Notes: a model not told the origin generated them from the sequence alone. DNA of 64,000 nt from Thermosipho ferrireducens (GCF_017358165.1 NZ_CP071446.1:1426001-1490000); one strand, 5' to 3'. Positions 54,001-62,660 are shown, counted from the first letter of the stretch. Translations and numbers: made by a program.

Positions 54001-54901
54001 TTGCATCAGTTGAAATTTCAAGTTTATAAGTTGGCTTTACATAATCCTGAATAAGGAAGTAATACCATGAGATCGTTTTACCATTATTTACAACTCTTAT
54101 ATAGTAATTCCCTGTTACAATCTCTTTTGTGGTTTTATATTCCAGAGAAAATCCTCCATATTCATCCGATAAGAACTCTTTATTTAAAATAATATTTCTA
54201 AAAGGGTCTTCCAGTATAACCTGAGCTTTTGAGACATATGGTACGTATTTGTTCCCCTCTCTTTTGAACAAATTTACTCTAAACCTTATAGTATCTCCGG
54301 GTGCATATAAAGGTTTATCCATAATAACCAGAGCTTTAATTTTGGGATACTGATTCCATGAAGAATATTTACTTATTACCACAATGTTATTATCAACAAA
54401 AAATAACTTATCTTCGTAAGTATTCAACGAAAATCTGAACAAAGGACCATTTAGTTTCTTCTTTGAAGAACCGCTAAAATAAAAAATTTCGTTTAAAAAT
54501 TTTCCTCTTTTTAAATCATATACACCAAAATATAAATTGTTTTCATCGGAAGCTATAAATCCCTTAAAATGCGTATAAAAGAACACTCTTGAATAATAAT
54601 TTTCTTTTGTTTCAATTATTAGTTTATAGGCTCCAGGTTTATCTGGAAATATAAGTTTAAATTCCCCATCCCTAACTTTTTTCAGTGAAAAATCCTTTGT
54701 CAAAGTAAAGTTTGATTTATCATTATTAATTATTATGTTTCTATCAATTGAGGAATAATATATACGAACATTAAACTCTTCATCCGCATATATTGTGATA
54801 TTATTAACAGGATATTCTATTATACTTTTTCGAGGAACATAAACATTAGAGAGTCCTAATATGCTTACAAACAAAAGTAATACAAAAATTATTTTCTTCA
54901 T
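50993..54901 (-). CDS. Alpha-2-macroglobulin family protein (YfaS-like)
   Basis: 1302-aa exported protein with a signal peptide (MKKIIFVLLLFVSILGLSNV) and no lipobox cysteine. Repeated macroglobulin domains fill the N-terminal half ('IMDKPLYAPGDTIRFRVNLF', 'EISTDATQIIAGNTVKI', 'TTDKEIYVPGETVSVQLE'), then the A2M domain ('APDSITKWRINVFEIS') and the thioester domain with Cys841 in 'YPYGCTEQTMSSFYPA' (C-x-E-Q). The TED helices follow ('FQHYDGGWGWWPNDESD'). An intact thioester motif implies covalent trapping of attacking proteases in the periplasm. It is the first gene of a three-gene operon with two possible peptidases. Confidence 0.93.
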   Translation of the reverse strand: MKKIIFVLLLFVSILGLSNVYVPRKSIIEYPVNNITIYADEEFNVRIYYSSIDRNIIINNDKSNFTLTKDFSLKKVRDGEFKLIFPDKPGAYKLIIETKENYYSRVFFYTHFKGFIASDENNLYFGVYDLKRGKFLNEIFYFSGSSKKKLNGPLFRFSLNTYEDKLFFVDNNIVVISKYSSWNQYPKIKALVIMDKPLYAPGDTIRFRVNLFKREGNKYVPYVSKAQVILEDPFRNIILNKEFLSDEYGGFSLEYKTTKEIVTGNYYIRVVNNGKTISWYYFLIQDYVKPTYKLEISTDATQIIAGNTVKIITIAKYLNGDPVKNAEVLFYTYKDGYLINKTFERTNEKGIAEYTVLLNEPGYHRIQVLISDDSGKQYDKNTYVKVLQEDINISGNFEGNKLKLHITNLQGNPLKGIATVTFKDKREFVTILNGTGEVTIPEDIYMVTVKFGSVTENFFKGYKQDIVFKVDRKTVKPGDNIKLTFTAKDAGILCIGGSKIQQIFLVNKPSDYSIYIPDNEISKNYFIEFLGLENRQLQKLSILHSRVKIKKITTDKEIYVPGETVSVQLENSKNLKVVSVVDEGLFELARSRSLIEYLYPDNRYPGFYVYNSGNYIYFDALSQFEKNKKSHVFTTTKETQEKRIRDYFPQVAYWNPNLFASKFSFKAPDSITKWRINVFEISKEYVSYSTKTFVVSKPFEIKLFLPEFLIVGDEVDGTIYIKNYTGEKGNVFVSLQASGANVNFSEKSFSVDSDLRIPITLKAENTDNIEIIAKAEMNNYFDGIKITIPVHNINIVRKTGKIIKVSGEKRFPKNSNIKIINDIRALLEPSIKELIKYPYGCTEQTMSSFYPALVAKSFIEVDNLDDIILKGLQRLLKFQHYDGGWGWWPNDESDVFMTAYVLEGLYYAKKNGYFYPKEAVNAAIQFLKNSEINGYSAFVLKLYGENIAFSGKDVYDFVYTSPSKIKKLAIQKEDYAYIKGEGFYSSVHLTSAAIRTLTMHKQNLELRDKLITYLIRKKKGPFWYSTKDTALSILAIIESGNLKSELTTIETENSIIVKGNGYVEITETETITPDNKSNNNLNIKSTDYKRHMVKFKNTYLDAFLPLSSEYIPLTMTLVSTPSTFTEIPEFILETVSRGTPVYFENNALVIIGPFKFSGNEETFKKGAYKITYKKIKPSLKKGDFIKTEITLEGTSNEYLIIEEFLPSCAEVIKYYVENTSEDNSKFSYSWYYNKKLWYSYVDYKKDKISFFIRSYDGNKRSISYYWRLMYSGKFKKKPTFIYNMYFEDTISIGDFNTYTIKK

Positions 54902-54990
54902 TTTATCACCCCCACCAAATTATACAACATTTTACTGGCATTTTTAGCTTTTTTCTTTCAATGTTATAGATATATTTTCCCTTTAATTTG

Positions 54991-55233
54991 CAAGAGCTTA
55001 GTAAAAAACAAGATTCCTCGCTTCACTCGGAATGACAAAAAACAGCGAGAGTTAGCGAGAGTTAGCAAGATTGGTAAAAAAACAAGATCCTTCGCTACGC
55101 TCAGGATGACAGAAAAGGTTGGCATTCCAGAGAGCATACGCGACGAGGAAAAGATCCTTCACCTTCCTGCTCTTCAGGAAGATATCTTCCTCATATGTGT
55201 TCAGAATGACAGAAGAATAAGATCTTTTGTTCC
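54991..55233. repeat. Composite intergenic repeat, site 9
   Basis: Modules 'AAGATTCCTCGCTTCACTCG', GCGAGAGTTA units, 'AAGATCCTTCGCTACGCTC' and diverged copies up to 55233. It fills the gap between the A2M and phosphatase genes; nothing else is seen in it. Confidence 0.82.
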
Positions 55234-55252
55234 TTGTAATTTGGAGTGTTTT

Positions 55253-56314
55253 TTATTTAATCAATACCATGCTTATATCGTCTTTTTGATAAATATCGAT
55301 ATTGTTTTTCATTGCATATTTGTATATTTCAGTTAAATTTTGTGTTTGTTTAAATATTTCTGCAAGACCATTTGCAGTAAGCATTTGTTTCGTATTTGTT
55401 TTTAATTCAGTTATCCCATCTGAGTAGAATAGAATTTTTTTGTTTTTAAGATTTATTATGGTTGGCTTAATTTCCGAATCAATAAATCCCATTCCTATGG
55501 GGAATGTTCGGGCTACTTCGATAATTTTGGATTGTTTTCCATTAAATATTATTGGATCTGGGTGACCACAACTTATTACTTCTAACTTATTTTTATCAAT
55601 TTTGCCTATTATAACAGTAAAATAATTCTGGTCACATATGCGTTCGGCTTTTTTTTCCATAATCATTGGCAGTTTACTAATTGAGATGTTACTGTTTTCA
55701 AGAATTGAATCTATCATAAGTTTTAACGATGTGGATAACAGTGCCGCAGCGAGCCCGTGGCCACTTATGTCTATGAGCATAATCCATGGTTTTTTATAGT
55801 ATATCAGGTCTCCTCCCAGTACATTTGATGGATAATAAACAAAATCAATTACTTTGTCTTTTTCTGGTAAAAGTGCCTGCTGAATTTCAAATGCTTTTGA
55901 TAATTCTCTATCTGCGATTGTGGCGTCTTCAAACATTTCAATTGCTCCAATAATTTCTCCTGAATCATTTTTTATGGGAATAGCATAAACACTTACTGGT
56001 ATTCTTACACTATTTTTGGTTAAAGAGTATACAGCAAACGGAACCCTGAAATATTTTTTGTTTTTCATTGACATGCTAAGAGGGCATAAATCAGTATGAC
56101 ATACCACTATTCCATTTCTGTCGATATGTTGTAAAACGTTATCTGCACAGGATTTCCCTATTACTTCGTTTGAGTTATAACCTATGAGTTTTTCAGCTGC
56201 TTTGTTCCAGTATTTTATTACCCTATTTTTATCAACAACATATGCGGGGATATCTAAAGTGTCAAGTAAATTTATAACTTTATAATCGCCCAAAAATTTT
56301 TCAAGAAGATTCAT
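55253..56314 (-). CDS. PAS domain-SpoIIE-type serine phosphatase
   Basis: 353-aa soluble protein. PAS domain at about residues 15-135 ('IPAYVVDKNRVIKYWNKAAE'), including a Cys/His pattern 'NVLQHIDRNGIVVCHTDLCP' known from a PAS subgroup, then a PP2C/SpoIIE phosphatase domain (about 160-350) with 'GGDLIYY', 'MLIDISGHGLAAALLSTSLK' and 'ILFYSDGITELKT', where Asp residues would bind the metals. ATG 56314 follows GGGAGGAAAAA. Such proteins usually dephosphorylate anti-sigma-factor antagonists; none is nearby. It is divergent from the H-NOX chemoreceptor gene. Confidence 0.9.
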   Translation of the reverse strand: MNLLEKFLGDYKVINLLDTLDIPAYVVDKNRVIKYWNKAAEKLIGYNSNEVIGKSCADNVLQHIDRNGIVVCHTDLCPLSMSMKNKKYFRVPFAVYSLTKNSVRIPVSVYAIPIKNDSGEIIGAIEMFEDATIADRELSKAFEIQQALLPEKDKVIDFVYYPSNVLGGDLIYYKKPWIMLIDISGHGLAAALLSTSLKLMIDSILENSNISISKLPMIMEKKAERICDQNYFTVIIGKIDKNKLEVISCGHPDPIIFNGKQSKIIEVARTFPIGMGFIDSEIKPTIINLKNKKILFYSDGITELKTNTKQMLTANGLAEIFKQTQNLTEIYKYAMKNNIDIYQKDDISMVLIK

Positions 56315-56459
56315 GTTTTTCCTCCTCCCAATATTCAATATCAATTATAAACTTTTTTTAAAGTAGTTCAAAATTTATAATATTCGTGTGTGTGTAGAAG
56401 TAATGATTTTTGATATAATTATACATAAAGAGAATCATTGATGCATGGGGGTGTTTGAT

Positions 56460-58274
56460 TTGAAAAGTTTTATTATGAATATATGGATTACAACCTGGAA
56501 GAAGCTTTATGGTGAGCAAATTGTTGATTCTTTGATTACAGAATTAGGTGTTGATACAGAGATTTTGCAAAATCCAATAAAAAATGTTGATGACAGTATG
56601 GTTGTAAAATTTTCAAGTGAACTTGCAAAAAGGTTGGGGAAAACTTATGAAAAAATTTGGGAAGAAACTGGATATCAGAATCTCTGGTCGTTTAAAAAAT
56701 TCTATCCTGGTTATTTTAAAAAGAAAGGATTATTATCATTCATGAAAGATATGGATATGGTACACAAAGCTTTAACAAGAAGAATTAAAGGAGCCAATCC
56801 TCCAAGAATAATTTACACTTATATTGATGAAAAAACTGCAATAATACGATATGAATCTTCAAGAGATTTTAGAAGTTATTTTTTGGGACTTTTAAGAGCT
56901 GCGTCTGATTTTTTTGACGATCCTGCAAAAATTGAAGTATTGAATAGCGGAAAAGAGGGTGATAAAACATTTCTTGAAGTTAGAGTTTTAGCTACAAAAC
57001 CGTTCGGTAAAAAGATCATTTTAAGAAAGTTCAAAGCGCTGTCGTTTGGGTTGATGAAAAGTTTTACTTCTAACTTTATTGTATTACTTCCTATAGTAGT
57101 ATTTTTATCGTCAATAATATTTTCAAGATTTTTAAATAGTGTATTTTCAGCTATGGTTACATCAATAATAGTTCTTATTGCCATATTTTTTGGAACAACT
57201 GATTTGAAAAAGGGGTTTAAAGCACTTAAAGATTTAAACAAGCTTTATGAAGAAAAAGATTTCAGTGATATCATTATTGTCAAAGGCGAACGTGGTTTTG
57301 AAGAAGTTTTCGATAAAACTTTAAAAGCTCACGAGAATTTGAAAGAGTTTTTCACAGCGCTTCAGGGAGATACTGAAGAACTTTTAAATTTCTCAAATAA
57401 GACAGTCAGCTCTATCAATGCTGTGCAAGAGCAAATAGACACTATGAAAGAGTTATCAGGTCAGGTTGCAGATACTGCAATCCAGATCAGTAATGATGCA
57501 GAAAAAATTTCTGAAGCTGTTTCTTCAAACGTTGAAACGATCTCAAAAACAATTGAGGAGCAAAACAGCATAGTGAAAAATTTAAATGATGCAGTTGAGA
57601 ATATTATACTTGCAGCAAAAAGTGTTGAGGATTCTTCAGATAATATAAGCACTGTAAGTGACAATTTTGAAGCGATAGCAGCACAAAGTAGCGAACTTAA
57701 AAATCAAGCAGATGAGATTAAGGGGATAGCCAATACGGTTATGAATATAGCTGAACAGACAAACTTACTGGCTTTAAATGCTGCAATTGAAGCTGCGAGA
57801 AGCGGTGAAGCAGGAAGAGGATTTGCCGTAGTTGCAGATGAGATAAGAAAGCTCGCGGAAGAAAGTAAAAGTTCTGCGAATAAAATTTCCGAGTTTTTAA
57901 ATTCAATTTCTTTTGGTATAGAAGAGTTGAGCAATGGAGTCATGAGCGAATATGAAAATCTAAAAACACAGTCTATTAAGCTTTCTGAAAGCGCAAAGCA
58001 AAGTAAAAAATCGAGTAAAGTAATATCTGAGATTACTGTACAATTGAATTCTTTAATTGAATCATTAAATAATGAGGCAACTAAACTGGAAAATATCACT
58101 ACCAGTATTCAAAATCTTTTGGCAATATCGGAAGAAAGTTCTGCAACAGCAGAAGAGATCAGCGCTTCTATTCAAAAGTTTTTAGGGGAATTGGATGTAG
58201 TGTTTGATAATGTGTCTCAAACAATAGGGCTTTTAAAATTAATTCAGGATAATCTAAAAGAGTTGAAGTTGTAA
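56460..58274 (+). CDS. H-NOX (heme) domain methyl-accepting chemotaxis protein
   Basis: 604-aa receptor. Residues 1-185 form an H-NOX heme domain: proximal His102 in '[17 protein letters not shown]', Pro115, and the heme-propionate motif Tyr131-x-Ser133-x-Arg135. The distal triad Trp9, Asn74 and Tyr140, which stabilises bound O2 in Caldanaerobacter H-NOX, is present at the same numbers. Two TM segments follow (about 195-245), then the signalling domain with tip '[20 protein letters not shown]'. TTG 56460 is chosen because it reproduces the family numbering and lies 7-8 nt after GGGGGTG; ATG 56445 is less well placed. Probably an O2 (or NO) sensing receptor for avoidance. Confidence 0.93.
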   Translation: MKSFIMNIWITTWKKLYGEQIVDSLITELGVDTEILQNPIKNVDDSMVVKFSSELAKRLGKTYEKIWEETGYQNLWSFKKFYPGYFKKKGLLSFMKDMDMVHKALTRRIKGANPPRIIYTYIDEKTAIIRYESSRDFRSYFLGLLRAASDFFDDPAKIEVLNSGKEGDKTFLEVRVLATKPFGKKIILRKFKALSFGLMKSFTSNFIVLLPIVVFLSSIIFSRFLNSVFSAMVTSIIVLIAIFFGTTDLKKGFKALKDLNKLYEEKDFSDIIIVKGERGFEEVFDKTLKAHENLKEFFTALQGDTEELLNFSNKTVSSINAVQEQIDTMKELSGQVADTAIQISNDAEKISEAVSSNVETISKTIEEQNSIVKNLNDAVENIILAAKSVEDSSDNISTVSDNFEAIAAQSSELKNQADEIKGIANTVMNIAEQTNLLALNAAIEAARSGEAGRGFAVVADEIRKLAEESKSSANKISEFLNSISFGIEELSNGVMSEYENLKTQSIKLSESAKQSKKSSKVISEITVQLNSLIESLNNEATKLENITTSIQNLLAISEESSATAEEISASIQKFLGELDVVFDNVSQTIGLLKLIQDNLKELKL

Positions 58275-58344
58275 TAAGTCATGCAAAGATAGATTTGTAA
58301 TAAATTAATTGAGTGTATGAAAATGTGAACGATAAATTAATATC

Positions 58345-58372
58345 TTGACATAAGGGTATATTTTGTTAAAAT
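58345..58372 (+). promoter_or_regulatory. Promoter of the methionine operon leader
   Basis: TTGACA (58345-58350), a 16-nt spacer and TAAAAT (58367-58372), 25 nt before the leader-peptide ATG. Confidence 0.75.
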
Positions 58373-58396
58373 AAGGGAAAATATAGGAGGGGTTGT

Positions 58397-58510
58397 ATGA
58401 TAACGGGTGATATAAAACTTAAAGTGAAAAGTCTAATTAATTTCAATGTTAATATGATGATAATGTGCGGCGAGTTTGATAACTGGCCGCAGTTGTTGCT
58501 ATGTTATTAA
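58397..58510 (+). CDS. Met-rich leader peptide (37 aa) of the methionine operon
   Basis: Encodes MITGDIKLKVKSLINFNVN, then MMIMCGEF, then DNWPQLLLCY. The RBS AGGAGGGG (58386-58393) is strong. Met codons cluster at 58454-58459 and 58463-58465 (ATG ATG ATA ATG), immediately before the first attenuator arm. The peptide has no recognisable domain and lies between a good promoter and a terminator, followed by aspartokinase and methionine-synthesis genes. This placement is that of a translated leader controlling attenuation. Confidence 0.75.
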   Translation: MITGDIKLKVKSLINFNVNMMIMCGEFDNWPQLLLCY

Positions 58511-58570
58511 AGTAAGCCATTTGTATAATGAGAAGCGGCCAGTGAGAATTATGGCCGCTTTTTTTTTTTA
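58466..58570 (+). terminator. Ribosome-mediated attenuator of the methionine operon
   Basis: Four arms are visible. Protector TGCGGC (58466-58471) pairs with GCCGCA (58486-58491). Antiterminator CTGGCCGC (58483-58490) pairs perfectly with GCGGCCAG (58535-58542). Terminator AAGCGGCCA (58533-58541) pairs perfectly with TGGCCGCTT (58552-58560), followed by a run of T. The protector begins directly after the last clustered Met codon, so a ribosome stalled there would mask it, free the antiterminator and prevent termination. The aspartokinase start lies 15-25 nt downstream. Confidence 0.78.
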
Positions 58571-58584
58571 AGGGGGTGAGTGAT

Positions 58585-59733
58585 TTGAAAATTGTAAAGT
58601 TTGGTGGTTCTGTGTTCAAAGATGAAAATTCTTTTAATTCAATTTTGAAATTGCTCGATGATAGTAAAACAGTGATTATTGTGTCAGCACCTTTTGGAAT
58701 CACAGATAGACTTAAAGAAAATGCTATATCCAGTGAATTTTTATTGATGATGTACAGGCGTTTCAAGCAATTATTAGGTTTTGATTCAAGTGTTTTAAAA
58801 CAGAGGGTATTTGAAATTGAGTGTGAAAAAAATTTTGAGAAAATTTTATCGCATGGGGAAAGGTGTAATTCACTTGCACTTAAATTGTTTCTTGAGAAAA
58901 AAGGATTTGATGTGGAGGAAATACTACCTGAAAATATAAATTTTTCACTGACAGAATACGGTGAATTTAATTTGGATCAAAAGATTAGCAAATTTTTTGA
59001 AGAAGAAAAAACGTATATTGTACCTGGTTTTTACGGAGTTTTTAATGGTCAGATAAAAACAATAGGAAGAGGGGGAAGTGATTACACAGCGACTGCTATT
59101 GCATATTTATTAGATTCTAAAGAAGTAATTCTTTATAAGGATGTGAGCTCAGTCTTCTCATGTGATCCAAAAATTGTTAAAAATTCTGTTCCGATAACAA
59201 AAATTTCTTATGAAGTAGCAGAGCTTTTATCGTATTTTGGAGCTAAGGTTATTAACTATAAAGCTATAAAACCAGCAAAATTAAAGGATATTAATGTCAA
59301 AATAAAAAGTGTAGATAGTGAATCTTTTACACTTATTTCAAAGGAAATGGACTTAAATGTTTTTTCCATAAGTTATTTAGAAAGTTTAATATTGATAAAA
59401 GGATATATAAAGGAAATTCCGGTAAATGCTAAATATATGGATGTATTTCATAGGAAAGCCTGGATTGTGGCAACTGAAGAACAGGCAAAAGAAATAGAAC
59501 AATGTTTTTATAATCCAGTTTTGATTGGAAATCTTTCCCTTGTTTTTGTTACAGGAAACATTAATATCGAAAAAAAACTTTTAATACTGAATACTTTGTA
59601 TTCTAATAAATGTGATTTTTTTGTTTTAAAAGATGATGAAAAATTCATAATTTTATTGGTGAAAAGAAAGAATGTTAAAGATGCTGTTAATATAATTCAT
59701 AATATTTTATTTGCAAAGGAGGCGGTTGTATGA
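58585..59733 (+). CDS. Aspartokinase
   Basis: Phosphorylates aspartate, the first step toward methionine, threonine and lysine. 382 aa. N-terminal 'KIVKFGGSVFKDENSF' (KFGGxS-type), 'CEKNFEKILSHGERCNSLAL', 'IGRGGSDYTATAIAYLLD' (GRGGSD) and 'KDVSSVFSCDPKIV' are diagnostic. The C-terminal about 130 residues correspond to the ACT regulatory region but are diverged. TTG 58585 is used because AGGGGG ends 8-9 nt upstream and the product starts at MKIVKFGG; GTG 58576 overlaps the RBS. First structural gene behind the Met attenuator, so probably the methionine-dedicated isozyme. Confidence 0.92.
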   Translation: MKIVKFGGSVFKDENSFNSILKLLDDSKTVIIVSAPFGITDRLKENAISSEFLLMMYRRFKQLLGFDSSVLKQRVFEIECEKNFEKILSHGERCNSLALKLFLEKKGFDVEEILPENINFSLTEYGEFNLDQKISKFFEEEKTYIVPGFYGVFNGQIKTIGRGGSDYTATAIAYLLDSKEVILYKDVSSVFSCDPKIVKNSVPITKISYEVAELLSYFGAKVINYKAIKPAKLKDINVKIKSVDSESFTLISKEMDLNVFSISYLESLILIKGYIKEIPVNAKYMDVFHRKAWIVATEEQAKEIEQCFYNPVLIGNLSLVFVTGNINIEKKLLILNTLYSNKCDFFVLKDDEKFIILLVKRKNVKDAVNIIHNILFAKEAVV

Positions 59734-61034
59734 GAAGTTTTGAAGAAATAAATGAAAAAATATCTAAAGGTAAAGTTGTCGTTGTAACGGCAGAAGAGGC
59801 GGTAGAGCTCTCTAAAGAAAAAGGGGTAGATTATGTGTATAGAAATATAGATGTTGTTACTACAGGAACATTTGCCCCTATGTGTTCTTCCGGAGTGTTT
59901 TTTAATTTTGGTCACACGACGCCACCTATGAGAATGGAAGAAATAACGTTAGATGGAGTATTAACCTATGGTGGACTTGCAGCTGTTGATGGTTTTCTTG
60001 GTGTGACACAGGAATTTGAAAAAACAGGCGGAGCGTTTGTTATCGAAAAGCTGATATCGGGAGAGGATGTACTTCTGGAAGCATATGGGAAAGGAACAGA
60101 TTGTTATCCTGGAAAGCATGTGAGGGGCTATATAAACAAGGACATAATTAACGAATTTTACTTTTTTAATCCAAGAAATGTTTACCAAAATTATGCGGCG
60201 GCTACAAATAGTTCAGGACGAATGCTGTATACTTACATGGGGAAATTATTGCCACATTTTGGAAATGTTACGTATGCAACTTCCGGAGAATTAAGTCCAT
60301 TGTTAAAGGATCCACAGTTGGAAACCATTGGCATAGGAACCAAAATCTTTTTTGGAGGAACACATGGTTATGTAGTCTGGAATGGAACACAATTTGCACC
60401 ATCCAATCAAAAAATACCTAAAAGCCCTTCCAGAACACTTGCGGTAATAGGTAATGCAAAGGAAATGTCTGTGGAATATATAAAAGCTGCTCGATTTAAA
60501 AAATATGGTGTTACTATGTTCATAGGAATAGGTATTCCAATTCCTATAATTGATGAGGAAATAGCATATTATGTAACACGTTCAAACGCAGAACTTGTTA
60601 CAACTATAAAAGATTATGGAAAATGTGGAAAACCTGTTTTGAAAGAAGTAACTTTTAAAGAGTTAAGAAGCGGGAGGGTTGAATTATCTGGAAAATCGGT
60701 AAGGACTTCCTCAATTACAAGTTTAAAAATGTCACGAAAGATAGCTAAAATCTTGAAAGAGCAAATTGAAAACAAAGATTTTTACCTCACTAAGCCTGTT
60801 TCTCCCCTTCCCAAAACAGCAGATTACAAAAAATTGTCTGTGAAAAGTACTCCTTCTTCAAAAAAATTGCAAGAGAAAAGATGTATAGAATGTGGACTAT
60901 GTTGCGGATACTGTGATTCAATCGTTATGAAAGACGATAGCATTGAATTTTACAATGGCAAATGCACAAATTGCGGCTTATGTGAAGATGTCTGTCCTGT
61001 TGGCATTAGACTTCCATGGGGGTTATTGAATTGA
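59730..61034 (+). CDS. DUF39 homocysteine biosynthesis protein with C-terminal ferredoxin domain
   Basis: 434-aa protein. The body (about 1-375) is the COG1900/DUF39 family ('VTTGTFAPMCSSGVFFNFGH', 'GKGTDCYPGKHVRGYINK', 'GGTHGYVVWNGTQFAPS'), with conserved cysteines in the first two motifs. The C-terminus adds two 4Fe-4S motifs ('CIECGLCCGYC' and 'CTNCGLCEDVCPVG'). Methanogen homologues are required to make homocysteine from aspartate semialdehyde and sulfide, bypassing homoserine activation. Its position after aspartokinase and before MetF/MetH supports that route here. ATGA overlap with the aspartokinase stop. Confidence 0.92.
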   Translation: MRSFEEINEKISKGKVVVVTAEEAVELSKEKGVDYVYRNIDVVTTGTFAPMCSSGVFFNFGHTTPPMRMEEITLDGVLTYGGLAAVDGFLGVTQEFEKTGGAFVIEKLISGEDVLLEAYGKGTDCYPGKHVRGYINKDIINEFYFFNPRNVYQNYAAATNSSGRMLYTYMGKLLPHFGNVTYATSGELSPLLKDPQLETIGIGTKIFFGGTHGYVVWNGTQFAPSNQKIPKSPSRTLAVIGNAKEMSVEYIKAARFKKYGVTMFIGIGIPIPIIDEEIAYYVTRSNAELVTTIKDYGKCGKPVLKEVTFKELRSGRVELSGKSVRTSSITSLKMSRKIAKILKEQIENKDFYLTKPVSPLPKTADYKKLSVKSTPSSKKLQEKRCIECGLCCGYCDSIVMKDDSIEFYNGKCTNCGLCEDVCPVGIRLPWGLLN

Positions 61035-61726
61035 GGAGATATTATAGAAAATTTATGAATTCTCATTTATTTTCTTTCGTCGTAAAGTATAAAGAAAGTG
61101 ACCTCTGGATAGGTCTGGATAAAACGATTCCAGGACTTCCGCTTATTGTTTATGAATACATAGTAAATCTCAGAAAACAGGTAGAAAGTTATCAAAATCA
61201 ACAATTTTTTGAAAGTTTTACCCCAATTGATTTCGACGAAAAAGCCCCGGACATTGTAAAAGATATGATTCTGGCTTCAAAGAAAGCAAACGTTGGGCCT
61301 ATGGCCGCTGTGGCAGGAGCTTTTGCAAAGTTTATTGGACAATTTATTTTGAAACAGGTTGCACTTGATAAATTGATAGTTGAAAACGGAGGAGATCTTT
61401 ATATTTATTCTTTGGAAGAAACTACCATACATATATTTTCAGGTTCTATAAATTTATTTTTGATTTTACCTCCCGGAGAATTTGGTGTAGCAACATCTTC
61501 TGGGACCATTGGGCACTCAAAAAATTTCGGAAGGACTGATTCAACAACAATAGTTACTCGTGATCCCACACTGTCTGATGCTTATGCTACAGCAATATCT
61601 AACAAAATTAAAAATGTTTATGATGCCAAAATTGTATTAAAGGAGAAATATGAAGATATAGAAGATATAGTGGTAGTTGTTGATAAAACCGTAGTGTTGA
61701 ACTGTTCGCATGAGATAAGGTGGTGA
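61031..61726 (+). CDS. UPF0280 (COG2122, ApbE-like) family protein
   Basis: 231-aa protein. Conserved 'KKANVGPMAAVAGAFAKFIG', 'IVENGGDLYIYS' and 'GVATSSGTIGHSKNFGRTDS' are typical of UPF0280, a relative of ApbE-type flavin transferases. COG2122 has been genetically linked with DUF39 in homocysteine synthesis in methanogens. TTG 61031 overlaps the DUF39 stop (TTGA) with GGGGG as RBS; ATG 61016 would overlap more and has no RBS. The biochemical role is uncertain; it might flavinylate or supply reducing power or sulfur. Confidence 0.88.
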   Translation: MRRYYRKFMNSHLFSFVVKYKESDLWIGLDKTIPGLPLIVYEYIVNLRKQVESYQNQQFFESFTPIDFDEKAPDIVKDMILASKKANVGPMAAVAGAFAKFIGQFILKQVALDKLIVENGGDLYIYSLEETTIHIFSGSINLFLILPPGEFGVATSSGTIGHSKNFGRTDSTTIVTRDPTLSDAYATAISNKIKNVYDAKIVLKEKYEDIEDIVVVVDKTVVLNCSHEIRW

Positions 61727-61730
61727 GATT

Positions 61731-62657
61731 TTGAAGATATCACAAATTGACAAATTTTTTGTGTCTATTGAAATAGTTCCTCCTTTAAGAGGACATAGTA
61801 TTGACCAGATTTATAAAGTGTTGGATAAAATACTTCCTTTTGATCCAGCATTTATCAGTGTTACCAAACATCCACCAGAAATAGAATATTATGAGATAGA
61901 TGGACATATTTTAAAGCTTCCGAAAACAAAAAGACCTGGAACAATAGGGTTAGTTGCAGCAATAAAAATGAAATACAACGTAAATGTTGTTCCGCATATT
62001 ACATGTGCAGGGAATAGTAAGTTTGAGCTGGAAGAAACTTTAATTGATCTTGATTTTTTGGAAATTGACAATATTTTTGTAGTAAGAGGAGATAAATCAA
62101 AAAATGTAGTAAAAAAAGACTGGCAATATGATTATGCATATCAACTTGTCGAACAAATTTCTAATATGAATGCAGGAAAGTATCTTTATCAAAACGCTAA
62201 AAAAACAAATTTTTGTATAGGTGTTGCAGGATATCCTGAAAAGCATTTCGAATCTCCAAATATATTGGAAGATATAAAATGTTTAAAGAAAAAAATTGAT
62301 TCTGGTGCAAAGTTTGTAATAACTCAAATGTTTTTTGATGAAAATAAATATATATCTTTTGTAAAAAAATTGAGAGAACAAAATATAAATGTTCCAGTAA
62401 TACCGGGATTAAAACCAATTACAAAATTCAAAAGTGCTTTGAAACTACCGGGAAAATTTTACATAGACATTCCTGAAAAGCTATTAAAACAGTTAAGTGA
62501 GGCAAAAACGGAAAAAGAAGAATTTTTGGTTGGGGTTAAGTATATGTTGAGAATGATAGAAAATTTAGTAGATTTTGGAATACCAGGTATTCACTTTTTC
62601 ACAATGAGTAAAACAGATGCCATTGTTGAAATATTAAGAAATATTCAGGGGTGTTAA
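61731..62657 (+). CDS. metF: 5,10-methylenetetrahydrofolate reductase
   Basis: 308-aa TIM-barrel flavoenzyme supplying methyl-THF for methionine synthase. Family motifs: 'FFVSIEIVPPLRG', 'FISVTKHPPE', 'VVPHITCAGNSKFELEETLI', 'NIFVVRGDKS', 'IGVAGYPEKHFESP', 'GAKFVITQMFFDENKYISFV' and 'VPVIPGLKPI'. It starts with TTG 61731 after AAGGTGGTGA. The neighbouring MetH genes and the shared leader fix its role in methionine synthesis. Confidence 0.95.
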   Translation: MKISQIDKFFVSIEIVPPLRGHSIDQIYKVLDKILPFDPAFISVTKHPPEIEYYEIDGHILKLPKTKRPGTIGLVAAIKMKYNVNVVPHITCAGNSKFELEETLIDLDFLEIDNIFVVRGDKSKNVVKKDWQYDYAYQLVEQISNMNAGKYLYQNAKKTNFCIGVAGYPEKHFESPNILEDIKCLKKKIDSGAKFVITQMFFDENKYISFVKKLREQNINVPVIPGLKPITKFKSALKLPGKFYIDIPEKLLKQLSEAKTEKEEFLVGVKYMLRMIENLVDFGIPGIHFFTMSKTDAIVEILRNIQGC

Positions 62658-62660
62658 AAG

